A stretch of DNA of 64,000 nucleotides from Bradyrhizobium genosp. L (GCF_015624485.1 NZ_CP061378.1:6138001-6202000); one strand, 5' to 3'; numbered from the stretch's first letter, positions 44,354 to 53,725 are shown. A program made the numbers and translations. Notes: a model not told the origin generated them from the letters alone.

Positions 44354-45898
44354 ATGAACGGCGCGGAAAGTCTTTTGCGAACGCTGGTCGAATCGGGTGT
44401 CGAGGTCTGTTTCGGCAATCCCGGCACGTCGGAGATGCACTTCGTCGCCGCCCTCGACAGAGTCGAGGGCATGCGGACCGTGCTCGGCTTGTTCGAAGGC
44501 GCGGTGACCGGCATGGCCGACGGTTATGGTCGCATGGCCGAGAAGCCGGCCGCAACGCTGCTGCATCTCGGACCGGGACTGGCGAATGGACTGGCCAATC
44601 TCCACAACGCGCGTCGGGCCGGGACGCCGGTCGTCAATATCGTCGGCGACCACGCGACCTATCACGCGCAATATGACGCGCCGCTCACGTCCGACGTCCA
44701 CGGCTTCGCGCGGCCAGTTTCCGCCTGGGTGCATTCGTCAGCCAGTGCCCGGACTGTCGCCGCTGACGGCGCTCTCGCGGTACAGGCAGCGTTGCAATAT
44801 CCAGGTCAGATTGCGACCTTGATCCTGCCCGCCGACACCGCTTGGTTGGAAGCGGATCGCCCGGCGCCGGCGTTACCGAAACCAATGCCGGCGGAGGTTT
44901 CCGCTGACGCGATCGACCACGCTGCGGCTGCGCTCCGGTCGGGCAAGAAAACCATGATCCTGATCCGCGGGGCCGGGCTGAAGGAGCGCGGGCTCAACGC
45001 CGCTGGTCGCATCGCCAGAGCGACCGGCGCACGAATCGCCTGCGATACCTTCGCGCCGCGTTGCCAGCGCGGCGCCGGCCGCGTGCCGATCGAACGCATT
45101 CCCTATTTCGCCGAGCAGATCGTGGAGTTCATGCACGGGACGGAGCAGCTCATCCTGGTCGGTGCCAAGCCTCCCGTCAGCTTCTTCGCCTATCCGAACA
45201 AGCCATCCTGGTGCACGCCGGAGGATTGCAGGATTCTCTATCTCGCCCACGAGCACGAGGACGGCACAGGCGCCCTGGACACTCTTGCCGAGGCCGTGAA
45301 GGCCCCGGGTCAGCCGGAGCAGGTCGGCGTCTTGAACAGGCCGGACCTTCCGACCGGATCGCTCGATGCGCGGTCGGCCGGCCAGGTCATCGCCCATTAT
45401 CTTCCGACTGGGACCATCATCTCCGATGAAGGCGCCACGGCCGGAGGCGGCGTGCATCGATTTGCCGCCAGTATCGAGCCACACGACCACCTGGCACTGG
45501 CCGGCGGTGCGATCGGACAGGGTATCCCCCTCGCGACAGGCGCCGCCGTGGCGTGTCCGGACCGCAAGATCGTCTGTCTCCACGGTGATGGCGGGGCGAT
45601 GTATACGCTGCAAGCGCTATGGACGCAGGCGCGGGAGGCGCTCGACGTCACCACGGTGATCTTTGCCAACCGCTCCTACGCGATCCTGAACATTGAGCTC
45701 GGGCGCGTCGGGGCCGGCAACGCCGGCCCCAAGGCCTTTTCAATGCTCGATCTCCATAACCCCGAACTCGATTGGGTCAAGCTGGCGTCCGGCATGGGCG
45801 TCGAAGCAACCCGCGCTACCTCAATTGAGGAATTCGCGAGCCAGTTCGGCAGCGCGATGAACAATCGCGGTCCTCGCCTGATCGAAGTCGTTCTATAG
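44354..45898 (+). CDS. Thiamine-diphosphate enzyme, acetolactate-synthase/benzoylformate-decarboxylase type
   Basis: The 514-residue protein has an N-terminal pyrimidine-binding domain with the activating E48 (LFEGAVTGMADGYGR) and a C-terminal TPP motif GDGG from residue 411 followed by the FANRSY partner segment. It is annotated in relatives as acetolactate-synthase-like without a small subunit; a 2-oxoacid decarboxylase or lyase is equally possible. GGAG precedes the ATG 24 bp after the dehydrogenase. Why it sits in a PHA operon is unclear. Confidence 0.85.
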   Translation: MNGAESLLRTLVESGVEVCFGNPGTSEMHFVAALDRVEGMRTVLGLFEGAVTGMADGYGRMAEKPAATLLHLGPGLANGLANLHNARRAGTPVVNIVGDHATYHAQYDAPLTSDVHGFARPVSAWVHSSASARTVAADGALAVQAALQYPGQIATLILPADTAWLEADRPAPALPKPMPAEVSADAIDHAAAALRSGKKTMILIRGAGLKERGLNAAGRIARATGARIACDTFAPRCQRGAGRVPIERIPYFAEQIVEFMHGTEQLILVGAKPPVSFFAYPNKPSWCTPEDCRILYLAHEHEDGTGALDTLAEAVKAPGQPEQVGVLNRPDLPTGSLDARSAGQVIAHYLPTGTIISDEGATAGGGVHRFAASIEPHDHLALAGGAIGQGIPLATGAAVACPDRKIVCLHGDGGAMYTLQALWTQAREALDVTTVIFANRSYAILNIELGRVGAGNAGPKAFSMLDLHNPELDWVKLASGMGVEATRATSIEEFASQFGSAMNNRGPRLIEVVL

Positions 45899-45955
45899 TT
45901 GCCTACGTCCAATCGAGAGAAATCGTCAGTTTCGTTGGGCAGTCCAGTAGCTTTG

Positions 45956-46333
45956 CGGAATTGACCTCCAATGATATCAATAGCCTAGCGGCCATTTCCA
46001 AATGAAAGCTAGCTACCCACGACCAGCCAGCGAAGCATTTGGTCAGGGTCCGTCCCTTTGCGGGTACATCGACAGGCGCAGTCAGCGCGAAGCCGTACTG
46101 GGGCGCGGACAACTGGGCTTAAGGCTCCGCCGATTGATCAACGCCTCAGCGGCCAGCGCTCACGCGGCGGCGCGTTCATGCCGGGAGCCGGTCCGGGAAT
46201 GGTCTGCTCGGCGGACTTTGCCTCCGGTGCGACCTCGACAAATGTGGTTACTGTCTGCGCCAGTTCCGGGGTTGTGACGGGCAGGCAATTTGGACGGGGC
46301 TGCGCCCCAGCGAAGAGATCGGCGACTTGATCC
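45956..46333. repeat. 378-bp direct repeat, copy 2
   Basis: This is the second copy of the segment at 31891-32268, same orientation and length, diverged by scattered substitutions. It marks the right edge of the block holding the cyclase and PHA genes. Confidence 0.8.
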
Positions 46334-46345
46334 GCGAGCTTGACG
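46138..46345 (-). pseudogene. HlyD C-terminal fragment
   Basis: On the minus strand the frame reads ADQVADLFAGAQPRPNCLP and on to MNAPPRER, matching the last ~65 residues of the HlyD gene at 32087. The stop TGA there has become TGG here, and the frame runs on to WPLRR. No upstream part of the gene exists, so this is a dead duplicate. Confidence 0.8.
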
Positions 46346-46468
46346 CAACAGCAGGATCTGGCCAAATCCCTATATTAGAGACGGTGCGCTTCTGGCCCCG
46401 TTCTCTACTGCTCTCATGATCCATCCGTCTCGGTGAGAAAAGCAAACCAATACGAGGCTTCGTGACCC

Positions 46469-46780
46469 ATGCACTTGCGCCCGACAAATAAGCCACCGAG
46501 ATTGGTGTCGCCCTATTCCTCTATCGAGGTTGCGATGGCGATAGGAATTTCACTAGATACCTTCTATCGCACACGCCGAGTTCGGCACCTGCGCGACGGT
46601 TTGCCTGCACCGATCAGCGAACGCGGTCCACTTAAATGGGAGCGCACCGGCTTCGACGCCTGGCTAACTCGCCACCACCCCATGCGCGCCAAAGACACAT
46701 TCGCACCACCGCCTGCAGCAAGCGATGAAGAACATCGTGAGCGCCTGAGAACGGCCTACGGCCATCTCGGCGTTCGATAG
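46469..46780 (+). CDS. Small putative helix-turn-helix DNA-binding protein
   Basis: The 103-residue protein contains YSSIEVAMAIGISLDTFYR, then LKWERTGFDAWLTRH, a pattern like AlpA/excisionase-type winged helix proteins used by integrative elements. It may control excision or transcription of the mobile element. No clear ribosome site other than GAGG 11 bases upstream. The family assignment is tentative. Confidence 0.5.
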   Translation: MHLRPTNKPPRLVSPYSSIEVAMAIGISLDTFYRTRRVRHLRDGLPAPISERGPLKWERTGFDAWLTRHHPMRAKDTFAPPPAASDEEHRERLRTAYGHLGVR

Positions 46781-46791
46781 CCGCGATCGCG

Positions 46792-47231
46792 CTAGAGTCC
46801 AATCGATGTCGCCTTAATGCTGTACTGAGCGCCGCTCGTCGGATCCGCGCCACGACCGGCCCGGATCGTGATTCCGTCGAGTTCGGCCTCGATGATCCCG
46901 GCACCCGCCTTGGCCTTGCAGCGCAGCGCTTTGCGCTCCCGGCCAACAGCAGGCGTCGGCGCCACGGCATCCACCACCGCTGGCACAAACTGCACTTCTT
47001 CCGCTTCGGAATGACCGCTCGCTGCTTCTCGCAACTGACGTCGCCAGCCAAACAACTGCTGCGGCGACAATCCATGCCGTTCTGCTACCGAACAGACCGA
47101 GTCACCGCTGGCAATGATCTCAGCAACAATCTGCGCTTTGTCCTGTCGCTCCACTTCCGTCGACGACCGGCTCTGGTGAAGACCTCAAGCCGCCGCACTG
47201 GCTCCGTGATAGCAGTATGCACTGTGTCCAT
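46792..47231 (-). pseudogene. IS66-family TnpA (OrfA) remnant
   Basis: The frame from 47154 gives QDKAQIVAEIIASGDSVCSV, then ERHGLSPQQLFGWRRQLREA, the helix-turn-helix of IS66 OrfA. The N-terminus (MDTVHTAITEPVRRLEVF at 47231) is in another frame, so a shift lies near 47155. The C-terminus deviates after GRGAD. The partner genes of an IS66 element are absent, so this is a decayed leftover. Confidence 0.75.
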
Positions 47232-47383
47232 TCTAAGCCCGCAGGTCACCCCGTCATTCGGTAGGTGACCCTTGAACAGCGCTTACCATCGCACGGTGTG
47301 CGGCCACGAAAAACGTCGCACGAGCGCAATTTGTTCGATCGGCCAAAATGTAAGAAGCCCCGCAGGGCCAATCTCTTGAGGGT

Positions 47384-47436
47384 AGTTGCGCACCAGGGCT
47401 CGAACCAGGGACCCGCTGATTAAGAGACAGCCCCGG
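47384..47436 (-). other. tRNA-Lys 3' fragment (att-like scar)
   Basis: The minus strand reads GCTGT-CTCTTAA-TCAGC (anticodon arm, anticodon CTT), variable GGGTC, then a CCTGG-TTCGAGC-CCTGG T-arm with one mismatch. D-arm and 5' acceptor are missing beyond 47436. It is a 3' half of tRNA-Lys, in the same orientation as the His and Ser fragments. Confidence 0.65.
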
Positions 47437-48097
47437 GTTGAGAATAATCAATGACTTACTGATCGCACCACCGAGCTTATCCGACCGAAAGTGGGCATTC
47501 GTCGCACGATCACAGTCATCGCACTGTCTGATATCTGAACACGCGCTATTCTGACCTTACAGGTCAACTGCGACTACAAGGCCATCGATCGATAAGTTCA
47601 AATCGACAAGGCGCAAGGCCCGGCCTCTCCGAACTAGTTCCCAATACGCGAAAGGCGATCCTTCTGCGTCGCCCGCGCCGATCTCGCAAGAATCGGTGGT
47701 TGCGGGGGCAAGCAACACCCGGTTCTCGTGATTGATTGAACAGGGATTCCGAAACAGTTGACATGAGGTCGATGTGGAGGAGAGAGTGTCAGTCAATCCC
47801 CATTGATTTGCTAGCGGTTTTCCATTTCCGCAAGGGAGAACCTACGGTCCTGGCCGCGGCAATTGGCGCATCCCGTACGCCCGCTGCGCACCAAGCCTCT
47901 GCGCCAACTTCCGTTGGACACGGCCGCTGGCCGGGCTATCCGCCGCGGCGACGCTCGCAAGCTGGTGGAGGAGTTGATCGCGGCCAACAACTCCTTAGGG
48001 CCTAGGTTCGAGGGCAAGGGTGGCGGCATGGAGAACCCTGACCTCCCAGTCAGCATGTGCGGCTCTGGTTCTGCACGCCACCAGCTGCTCAGCAGCG
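47437..48097. other. Stretch without a convincing gene
   Basis: Several short frames cross this segment on both strands, none with a recognisable family or good ribosome site. A plus-strand piece near 47940-48000 (DARKLVEELIAANNS) looks protein-like but lacks context and is probably a remnant. The segment follows the tRNA-Lys scar and precedes the ubiX stop. Confidence 0.45.
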
Positions 48098-48799
48098 TTA
48101 CTTCGCAGTCATCGAATGCAAGCCGTTCCAACGCCCGGCCAGATCGATATCGATATCGAAGAGGTCCAGCACGCGGCCAAGCGTGTAGTCGATCATCTGC
48201 TCCAAATTCTCCGGTTTCGCATAGAACGCTGGGACCGGAGGAGCAATGATGGCGCCCATTTCGGTAACGGCAGTCATGGCGCGAAGATGTCCCAGGTGGA
48301 GTGGCGTTTCCCTCAATAGGAGAACGAGCCGCCGCCGTTCTTTCAGCACGACATCGGCAGCCCGGGCAAGCAGCCCCTCCGCTCCGCCCGCCGCGATACC
48401 GGACATCGTCCGCACTGAACAGGGTGCGATGATCATTCCGGCGGTCCGAAAGGAGCCGCTTGCGATGGGTGCCGACAAATCCTTTTGACCATAGCTCTGA
48501 TCGGCAAGCGCCCTGACGTCGGACAAGGGCTTCCCGACCTCATGGGAAAGCGTGACGCCTGCCGCGTTGGACATGACCAAATGTGTTTCCACTCCGGCCG
48601 TGCGGAGCAACTCCAGTAAGCGAACACCGTAGATTGCGCCGGAGGCACCGCTGATTCCAACTATCAGTCTCTGCTTCGCCACCGGGCTATCAAGGCGCTT
48701 GTCTCGCGATGCAACGTGACCGGGGTTAACAGTGGATCCCGAGCTTGAGCTCAGGCTGGCGGAATCGGGCGCAGCGCCGTTCGTGTCGAGGATCGCCAT
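48098..48799 (-). CDS. ubiX: UbiX-like flavin prenyltransferase
   Basis: UbiX makes the prenylated FMN cofactor used by UbiD decarboxylases. The 233-residue product has a ~55-residue non-conserved N-terminus and then VGISGASGAIYGVRLLE, IASGSFRTAGMIIAPCS, and a C-terminal ALGR-type tail (TLGRVLDLFDID). The conserved part begins after SPVAKQRL. The ATG at 48799 is used; an upstream ATG overlaps ubiD. It is the last gene of the operon, next to ubiD. Confidence 0.92.
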   Translation of the reverse strand: MAILDTNGAAPDSASLSSSSGSTVNPGHVASRDKRLDSPVAKQRLIVGISGASGAIYGVRLLELLRTAGVETHLVMSNAAGVTLSHEVGKPLSDVRALADQSYGQKDLSAPIASGSFRTAGMIIAPCSVRTMSGIAAGGAEGLLARAADVVLKERRRLVLLLRETPLHLGHLRAMTAVTEMGAIIAPPVPAFYAKPENLEQMIDYTLGRVLDLFDIDIDLAGRWNGLHSMTAK

Positions 48800-48813
48800 C
48801 GTGCCGAGCCGAG

Positions 48814-50238
48814 TCAGAGGAAGTCCGAAAGCTTGACTTTGCCCCAATTCATCGGCCAGGCGCGCCTGAAATCCTTGCGGTCGTGTCGCGACTTGATGGT
48901 TGCATCGATCCCCATCTTGCCGACTACGCGAAACGGATAGAACTCGTCGGGTAAAGGCGCAGCCGACGGATCGTAGAGCGAGCCGCGCGTGCGAGGGACC
49001 ACGAACGTATCGCGTTCCGGGTCACATCGCGTAGCGATGGCGTGATAGACGTCGGCCGGATCATCGAGGTCGGTATCGGGACTGACCGCAACGACGAGTT
49101 TCGTATTGATCCAGGGAGCACCCATCACCATCATCAACGCATCGTTCACGAAGCCATCGTGTCGGTAGTCGAACTGTATGATGCAGGACAGCGCCGCCCC
49201 CCAGGTCGGAAAGCGCACATCCTTGACCGCAAGCCCCATCTCGCTCAGGCGATTGTAGAGAACCGCCTCGTGGCAGAGCCGCGGCAACGTCTGGTGGTCG
49301 GTTGCCGGACAAGTCTGATGATTTCGATAAATCGGCCTGTCCTCCCGCATGGTAATCGCGGTAACTTCCAGGGTCGGCACATGCTCGTACTGAGGGATGT
49401 GATACATGCTCGGGGACGTCACTGCGCCCACCGTTTGCGCGGCGAAGTGGACGTACCCCTCGATGATGACCTCCGCCTGAGTTGGAACCGGAAGAGGAAC
49501 AGTCTCGGCATCCGTGACCTCGATATCGCGATCCATGATCGTGCCGATCATGTCGAATTCGCCCCAGACGTCGAGATGCAGACCGGAATAGTTGGCCATG
49601 ATCTCATAGGCCGGAGGTATGCCGCCCATCATCACGATCGGCATCTTGGTCTCGCCCATCTGGCGGTATTTGTTCATGATGCGGACGCTGTGCGGCGTTG
49701 CGAAGCTGATCGCCCCGCCATGGCGGCCGGTCACGGTCGTGCCGGCGTGGTTCGAGTTGAGAAATCCGGTCTCGGGATCCCGGATGATGTTCGCGAGCGT
49801 GATGTAAGGTCTTGCATCGTCCTCCTTGTGAAAGGGGATCGGCAGCCGCGTCAGATCGGCATCGGCGCCGACCCAGCGCACCTCCTTGACCGGTCCGCCG
49901 GAAACCCTTACCGGAGGACGCGGCGGCAGCCTGAGCCGATAGGCCAACGTCCTGAGATAATCTTCGCGTGAAACGCCGAGCGCGCGTGCCTGGTTTTCGC
50001 GATTTTTGACCAGGATATCTGCGACACGGAAGCCGGGAGCCTCGATGATGTTCTCGAACAGGATCGGATCATCCGTTTGGGCGGAAAGAGCGCCAATGTC
50101 GCGGATGCCAACAGGCTTGCGGATTCGGACGACGGCGTTTGAGTGAGTGTGAAGATAGTCACGCAGGCTCGCTTCGAGCGGCTGGAACGGCTTGGCCACC
50201 GGAAGGTCGCTCGGCGTGAATACAATTGCTTCGGCCAT
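48814..50238 (-). CDS. ubiD: UbiD-family prenyl-FMN decarboxylase
   Basis: The 474-residue protein shows UbiD features: ITLANIIRDPETGFLNSNHAGT, IVMMGGIPP, an internal EVTAITMREDRPIY, and a C-terminal VVVSPDTDLDDPADV-like acidic stretch. UbiD enzymes reversibly decarboxylate aromatic, heteroaromatic or enoic acids. Companion ubiX supplies the cofactor. AGAGG precedes the ATG at 50238. The substrate is unknown; context of monooxygenase and amidase suggests an aromatic or N-heteroaromatic carboxylate. Confidence 0.92.
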   Translation of the reverse strand: MAEAIVFTPSDLPVAKPFQPLEASLRDYLHTHSNAVVRIRKPVGIRDIGALSAQTDDPILFENIIEAPGFRVADILVKNRENQARALGVSREDYLRTLAYRLRLPPRPPVRVSGGPVKEVRWVGADADLTRLPIPFHKEDDARPYITLANIIRDPETGFLNSNHAGTTVTGRHGGAISFATPHSVRIMNKYRQMGETKMPIVMMGGIPPAYEIMANYSGLHLDVWGEFDMIGTIMDRDIEVTDAETVPLPVPTQAEVIIEGYVHFAAQTVGAVTSPSMYHIPQYEHVPTLEVTAITMREDRPIYRNHQTCPATDHQTLPRLCHEAVLYNRLSEMGLAVKDVRFPTWGAALSCIIQFDYRHDGFVNDALMMVMGAPWINTKLVVAVSPDTDLDDPADVYHAIATRCDPERDTFVVPRTRGSLYDPSAAPLPDEFYPFRVVGKMGIDATIKSRHDRKDFRRAWPMNWGKVKLSDFL

Positions 50239-50282
50239 TTCGTACCTCTTGCCTCGTTTTCGATCGGACACGACTTGATATC

Positions 50283-51614
50283 TCAGGCGGTCTCGCTCGG
50301 TCGCAACATGGCCTCGACGCTGCACGCAATCTCCAGGAGACGCCGGTCCGCGTTCCTGCGGCCGATCAGCATCAACCCAACAGGTAGACCATCGATCGGC
50401 AAAGGCAGCGAGATCGACGGACAGTTGAGGATATTCGCGATGCGAGGATTGCGCAGGACGAGCCCATTGAACTCGTGAAATGCTGCATCATCCTCGAGCG
50501 CAGACAGCAGCGGTGCGCGGATGGGTGTCGTCGGCAGAATGAACACCTCGTTCTCGGCAAACGACCGTTCGAAGGACTTGATCGCGGCCTGCCGAAGCCG
50601 CGTCATGCGCACATAGTCGACGGCGAGAACACCTTCACCCGCCTCGATGCGAACCCGCGTCTTCGGATCGACCCCCTCGAGGCTCGCAAGGCCTAGATTG
50701 CGGAGCGTCGCGCAGACCTCGATTGACGTAAATGTTCCGATCTTGTCGATCTGCGCAACCTCGTCGAGCGTCCTGTCGATAGATCCATCCGCAATCGGCA
50801 CACCATGCGATCGCAGCCGTTGGATTGCATTATCGAATGCAGCCGCGATCTCCGGCTCGCACCGCTCAAAGAGCCGACCACGGGCGATCGTGAGAGAGAA
50901 CGTTCCGACAGATGCGGGCCGCAACCCTGACCGGATCTGCTCTCCCGAAAGCACCATGTCGGCGGCGGCACAATCTACGACGCGCAGAGCGATTGGACCG
51001 ATCGTGTCGAGGCTGGACGACAGCGAGAAAGCACCGGCCGTTGACACACGCCCGCTGGTCGGCCTGAAGCCGACCGCCCCCGAAAGCGCCGCGGGAATCC
51101 TGATCGAGCCCCCGGTATCGCTGCCGATTGCGATCTCGGCCATGTTGTCGATGACGGACACTACGGCCCCCGATGAGGAGCCTCCGGGAGCACGGCTGGC
51201 ATCTCGTGGATTACCCGGCGTACCGTCATGGGGATTGGTGCCGAGCGCGGAGAAGGCAAACTCGGTCATCTGGGTCTTGCCGATGATGATTGCGCCCGCC
51301 GCACGCAGACGCGCCACAACAGCTGCGTCCTTGACAGCCGGCGACTGCCCTCTCAGGACGGCGGAGCCAGAACTCGTCACCGATCCGGCGATATCGAACA
51401 GGCCTTTGATTGAGACGATCCGGCCGTCAAGCGGCCCGAGCGTCGCCCCCGATGCGCTACGTCGGTCAGCGGCATCGGCTTCGCGTCGGGCGCTCTCCGC
51501 GAACACGTCAGTGAAAGCCTTCTCACGTCGCTCTTCCGGCGAACCGATCCGGGCCAGAGCGGCTTCCAGTCGCCTGGCTGCATATAACGGTTGCGTGTCA
51601 GATTTGGCCATCAT
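50283..51614 (-). CDS. Amidase-signature hydrolase
   Basis: The 443-residue protein carries the Ser-cisSer-Lys triad: K70 in SIKGLFD, S146 in the PGGSSSG motif, nucleophile S170 in GSDTGGSIRIP. It hydrolyses an amide (or related) bond in the cytoplasm. It starts 5 bp after the DUF2848 gene and 44 bp before ubiD, so it is in the same transcript. An amide form of the imported acid is a plausible substrate (inference). Confidence 0.9.
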   Translation of the reverse strand: MMAKSDTQPLYAARRLEAALARIGSPEERREKAFTDVFAESARREADAADRRSASGATLGPLDGRIVSIKGLFDIAGSVTSSGSAVLRGQSPAVKDAAVVARLRAAGAIIIGKTQMTEFAFSALGTNPHDGTPGNPRDASRAPGGSSSGAVVSVIDNMAEIAIGSDTGGSIRIPAALSGAVGFRPTSGRVSTAGAFSLSSSLDTIGPIALRVVDCAAADMVLSGEQIRSGLRPASVGTFSLTIARGRLFERCEPEIAAAFDNAIQRLRSHGVPIADGSIDRTLDEVAQIDKIGTFTSIEVCATLRNLGLASLEGVDPKTRVRIEAGEGVLAVDYVRMTRLRQAAIKSFERSFAENEVFILPTTPIRAPLLSALEDDAAFHEFNGLVLRNPRIANILNCPSISLPLPIDGLPVGLMLIGRRNADRRLLEIACSVEAMLRPSETA

Positions 51615-51619
51615 GACGA

Positions 51620-52303
51620 TCAGGAGACCACCGGCAGGACATCGACATCGTAAGCATGCGCAAGCGAACGGCTGAGGACCGGATCCTTCAGTTCCATCTC
51701 AAAGCGCGTCGCCGGCCGTATGCCGCCGATCGTGCCGGGCGTGCCGCAAAACATCAGCGTGCCGGCCGGCAGCGTGTCCGAGCCGGTGTGGCGACGAACG
51801 AGATCGCGCGGCGTCCTCAACGACGACACCGCGCTCTCCTGGTAGAGCACCCGCTTACCGTCGAACGTGGCCCATGAGCGAAGAACCAATTGATCCCAAT
51901 GCGCTTCGACATCCGCGTAGCACCAGAGTTGTGAGCCGACCGGCTTGCCGCAGAGCTGCTTCGATAGCGCGATGCCCGAAGCTTCGGCCTTGCGATCGGT
52001 ATGGTCGGACCCGATTCCAATCCAGAGACCGTCGGCCATGGCGACCACGATGGGTTCGACCTCACCGGAACTGTCCGGACCAAGCACGGCCAGGCGATCT
52101 GTCTGCGTCAGTCCCTGTGCCGCAACACGGTAATAGAGCGGCGTCGTCGATGGGCGCGGAATTCCGAGAGCCGCGAGCTCCTCGATATGGTGCTCGATCG
52201 ACGCGGCATCCCTGCCCGCCCAGCCCGCGATCACGAGCGCTTCGATTTCGATGCCGACGTGATCGGCACGGTCCTTTGCGACACGATCAAACTGCATGAA
52301 CAT
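51620..52303 (-). CDS. DUF2848 protein
   Basis: The protein (about 227 residues) has VIAGWAGRDAASIEHHIEEL and LPAGTLMFCGTPGTIGGI, and resembles DUF2848, related to fumarylacetoacetate-hydrolase-like folds. DUF2848 genes often accompany catabolic clusters. The start is uncertain: ATGs lie at 52315, 52303 and 52297, all overlapping the livF stop. The one at 52303 has AAGGA at longish spacing. The reaction is unknown. Confidence 0.8.
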   Translation of the reverse strand: MFMQFDRVAKDRADHVGIEIEALVIAGWAGRDAASIEHHIEELAALGIPRPSTTPLYYRVAAQGLTQTDRLAVLGPDSSGEVEPIVVAMADGLWIGIGSDHTDRKAEASGIALSKQLCGKPVGSQLWCYADVEAHWDQLVLRSWATFDGKRVLYQESAVSSLRTPRDLVRRHTGSDTLPAGTLMFCGTPGTIGGIRPATRFEMELKDPVLSRSLAHAYDVDVLPVVS

Positions 52304-52979
52304 GGACTTTGCCATCCTTGGTGAGCGGAACGAGAATTTCGCCGCGCTCGATTTGTAATGTGCGATCGGCGATACGATCGAGCAGGGCCGGCGACGATTC
52401 GGTGATGAGCATTGCTAGCTCCGGCCGGTGCTTGCGCAGCTCACCGAGCGTGCGCGCATAATCGAGCGCCAGAGCGGGCGCCAGGCCCTGGAAAGGTTCA
52501 TCGAGCAACAGGACCTTGCACGCCACGGTCAGCGCGCGGCCCAGCGCGACTATCTTGCCCTGGCCGCCGGAAACGCCACCGGCGGGCCTTGATCGCATCA
52601 CGGTCAATTCCGGTAATAGCGCATAGATTTCATCGAGCCTGCGCGCGATCTCGGTCCGGTCGAGCTTCAGCGCTAGCGCCGGAAGTCGGATGTTTTCCTC
52701 GACGCTCAACTCCGGAATCAGACGGCGATCTTCGGGCGCATATCCTATCCCGGCGCGAGCGCGGGTGTAGGCGGGGCTGCTGCCGAGATCATCAGCATCG
52801 AGCCGAATCGAGCCCTCGTCGAGCGTGATAAGTCCCATGATCGCGCGGAGCGTCGTGGTCTTCCCGGCACCGTTGCGACCAATCAGGACCGTCGTTTTGC
52901 GCGCGATGATGGTGCAGCTGACCTCGCGCAACACACGTACGCCCTCGATCGAGACGCTGACCTTGTCGAGACTGAGCAT
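52287..52979 (-). CDS. livF: ABC importer ATPase, LivF type
   Basis: The 230-residue ATPase has Walker A GRNGAGKTT, signature SGGQGKIVALGRAL and Walker B LLLDEPFQG. It powers import with LivG. ATGA overlap with livG fixes its start at 52979. Together with LivG/M/H and the binding protein it makes a complete importer, here most likely for an aromatic acid or amide rather than leucine, given the operon. Confidence 0.93.
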   Translation of the reverse strand: MLSLDKVSVSIEGVRVLREVSCTIIARKTTVLIGRNGAGKTTTLRAIMGLITLDEGSIRLDADDLGSSPAYTRARAGIGYAPEDRRLIPELSVEENIRLPALALKLDRTEIARRLDEIYALLPELTVMRSRPAGGVSGGQGKIVALGRALTVACKVLLLDEPFQGLAPALALDYARTLGELRKHRPELAMLITESSPALLDRIADRTLQIERGEILVPLTKDGKVHVHAV

Positions 52980-53725
52980 CAAACGACCCCCACGACACGT
53001 TCGCGGACTTGAGCATTGCTGAACACCTCGTCGGGCCGCCCCTCGGCCATGATGTTGCCGGCGTTCCACACCAGGACGCGGCTCGCATAGCGGGCGACGA
53101 CATCCATGTCGTGCTCGACGAACAGCGCGGTGATGCGGCGCTGGCGCAGCGCGCTCATCAGCGCCTCCATGAGCGGGAAGCGTTCGAGCGCACTCACGCC
53201 ACTGGTCGGTTCGTCGAGCAGCAGAAGCCGCGGCTTGAGAGCCAACGCAACAGCGATATCCAGCAGTTTGCGATGCCCCTCCGGCAGCGTGTTGCTGATC
53301 CGACCGGCATCGTTGGCGAGCCCGACCAGGTCGAGCAGCCGCTCCGCCTCCTCGCGCCGCGGCTCGGTATCGAGCGGCCGGATCGCGGTCCACAGACCGT
53401 CCGTTGCCGCCAGAGCCAGCATCATGTTGTCGATCACGCGCTGCGCGGAGAACAGCTGCGGGATCTGGAAGGACCGCGCGACGCCGCAGCGCGCGATGGC
53501 GCGCGGCGATAGCCGGGTGATGTCACGGCCGTCGAGCAGCACACTGCCCGAACTTGGCCTGATATAGCCGGTGCAGATGTTGAGCACCGTCGTCTTGCCC
53601 GATCCGTTCGGGCCGATGATCGCGAGAAACTCGCCGTCATGGATCGCGACGCTCACGCCGTCGGCGGCTTTGACTCCATTGAATGCGACATGGAGGTTCT
53701 TGGCTTCCAGGATCGGGCGCGTCAT
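52979..53725 (-). CDS. livG: ABC importer ATPase, LivG type
   Basis: The 248-residue ATPase has Walker A GPNGSGKTT, an LPEGHRKLLDIAVAL signature region where LivG proteins often have LPYGQQR, and Walker B LLLDEPTSG. Start and stop both overlap neighbours by ATGA. It pairs with LivF. Confidence 0.93.
   Translation of the reverse strand: MTRPILEAKNLHVAFNGVKAADGVSVAIHDGEFLAIIGPNGSGKTTVLNICTGYIRPSSGSVLLDGRDITRLSPRAIARCGVARSFQIPQLFSAQRVIDNMMLALAATDGLWTAIRPLDTEPRREEAERLLDLVGLANDAGRISNTLPEGHRKLLDIAVALALKPRLLLLDEPTSGVSALERFPLMEALMSALRQRRITALFVEHDMDVVARYASRVLVWNAGNIMAEGRPDEVFSNAQVRERVVGVV

Noticed and set aside
47254..47451. Minus-strand frame with NQRVPGSSPGA
   Set aside because: This is translation of the tRNA-Lys fragment, not a gene.
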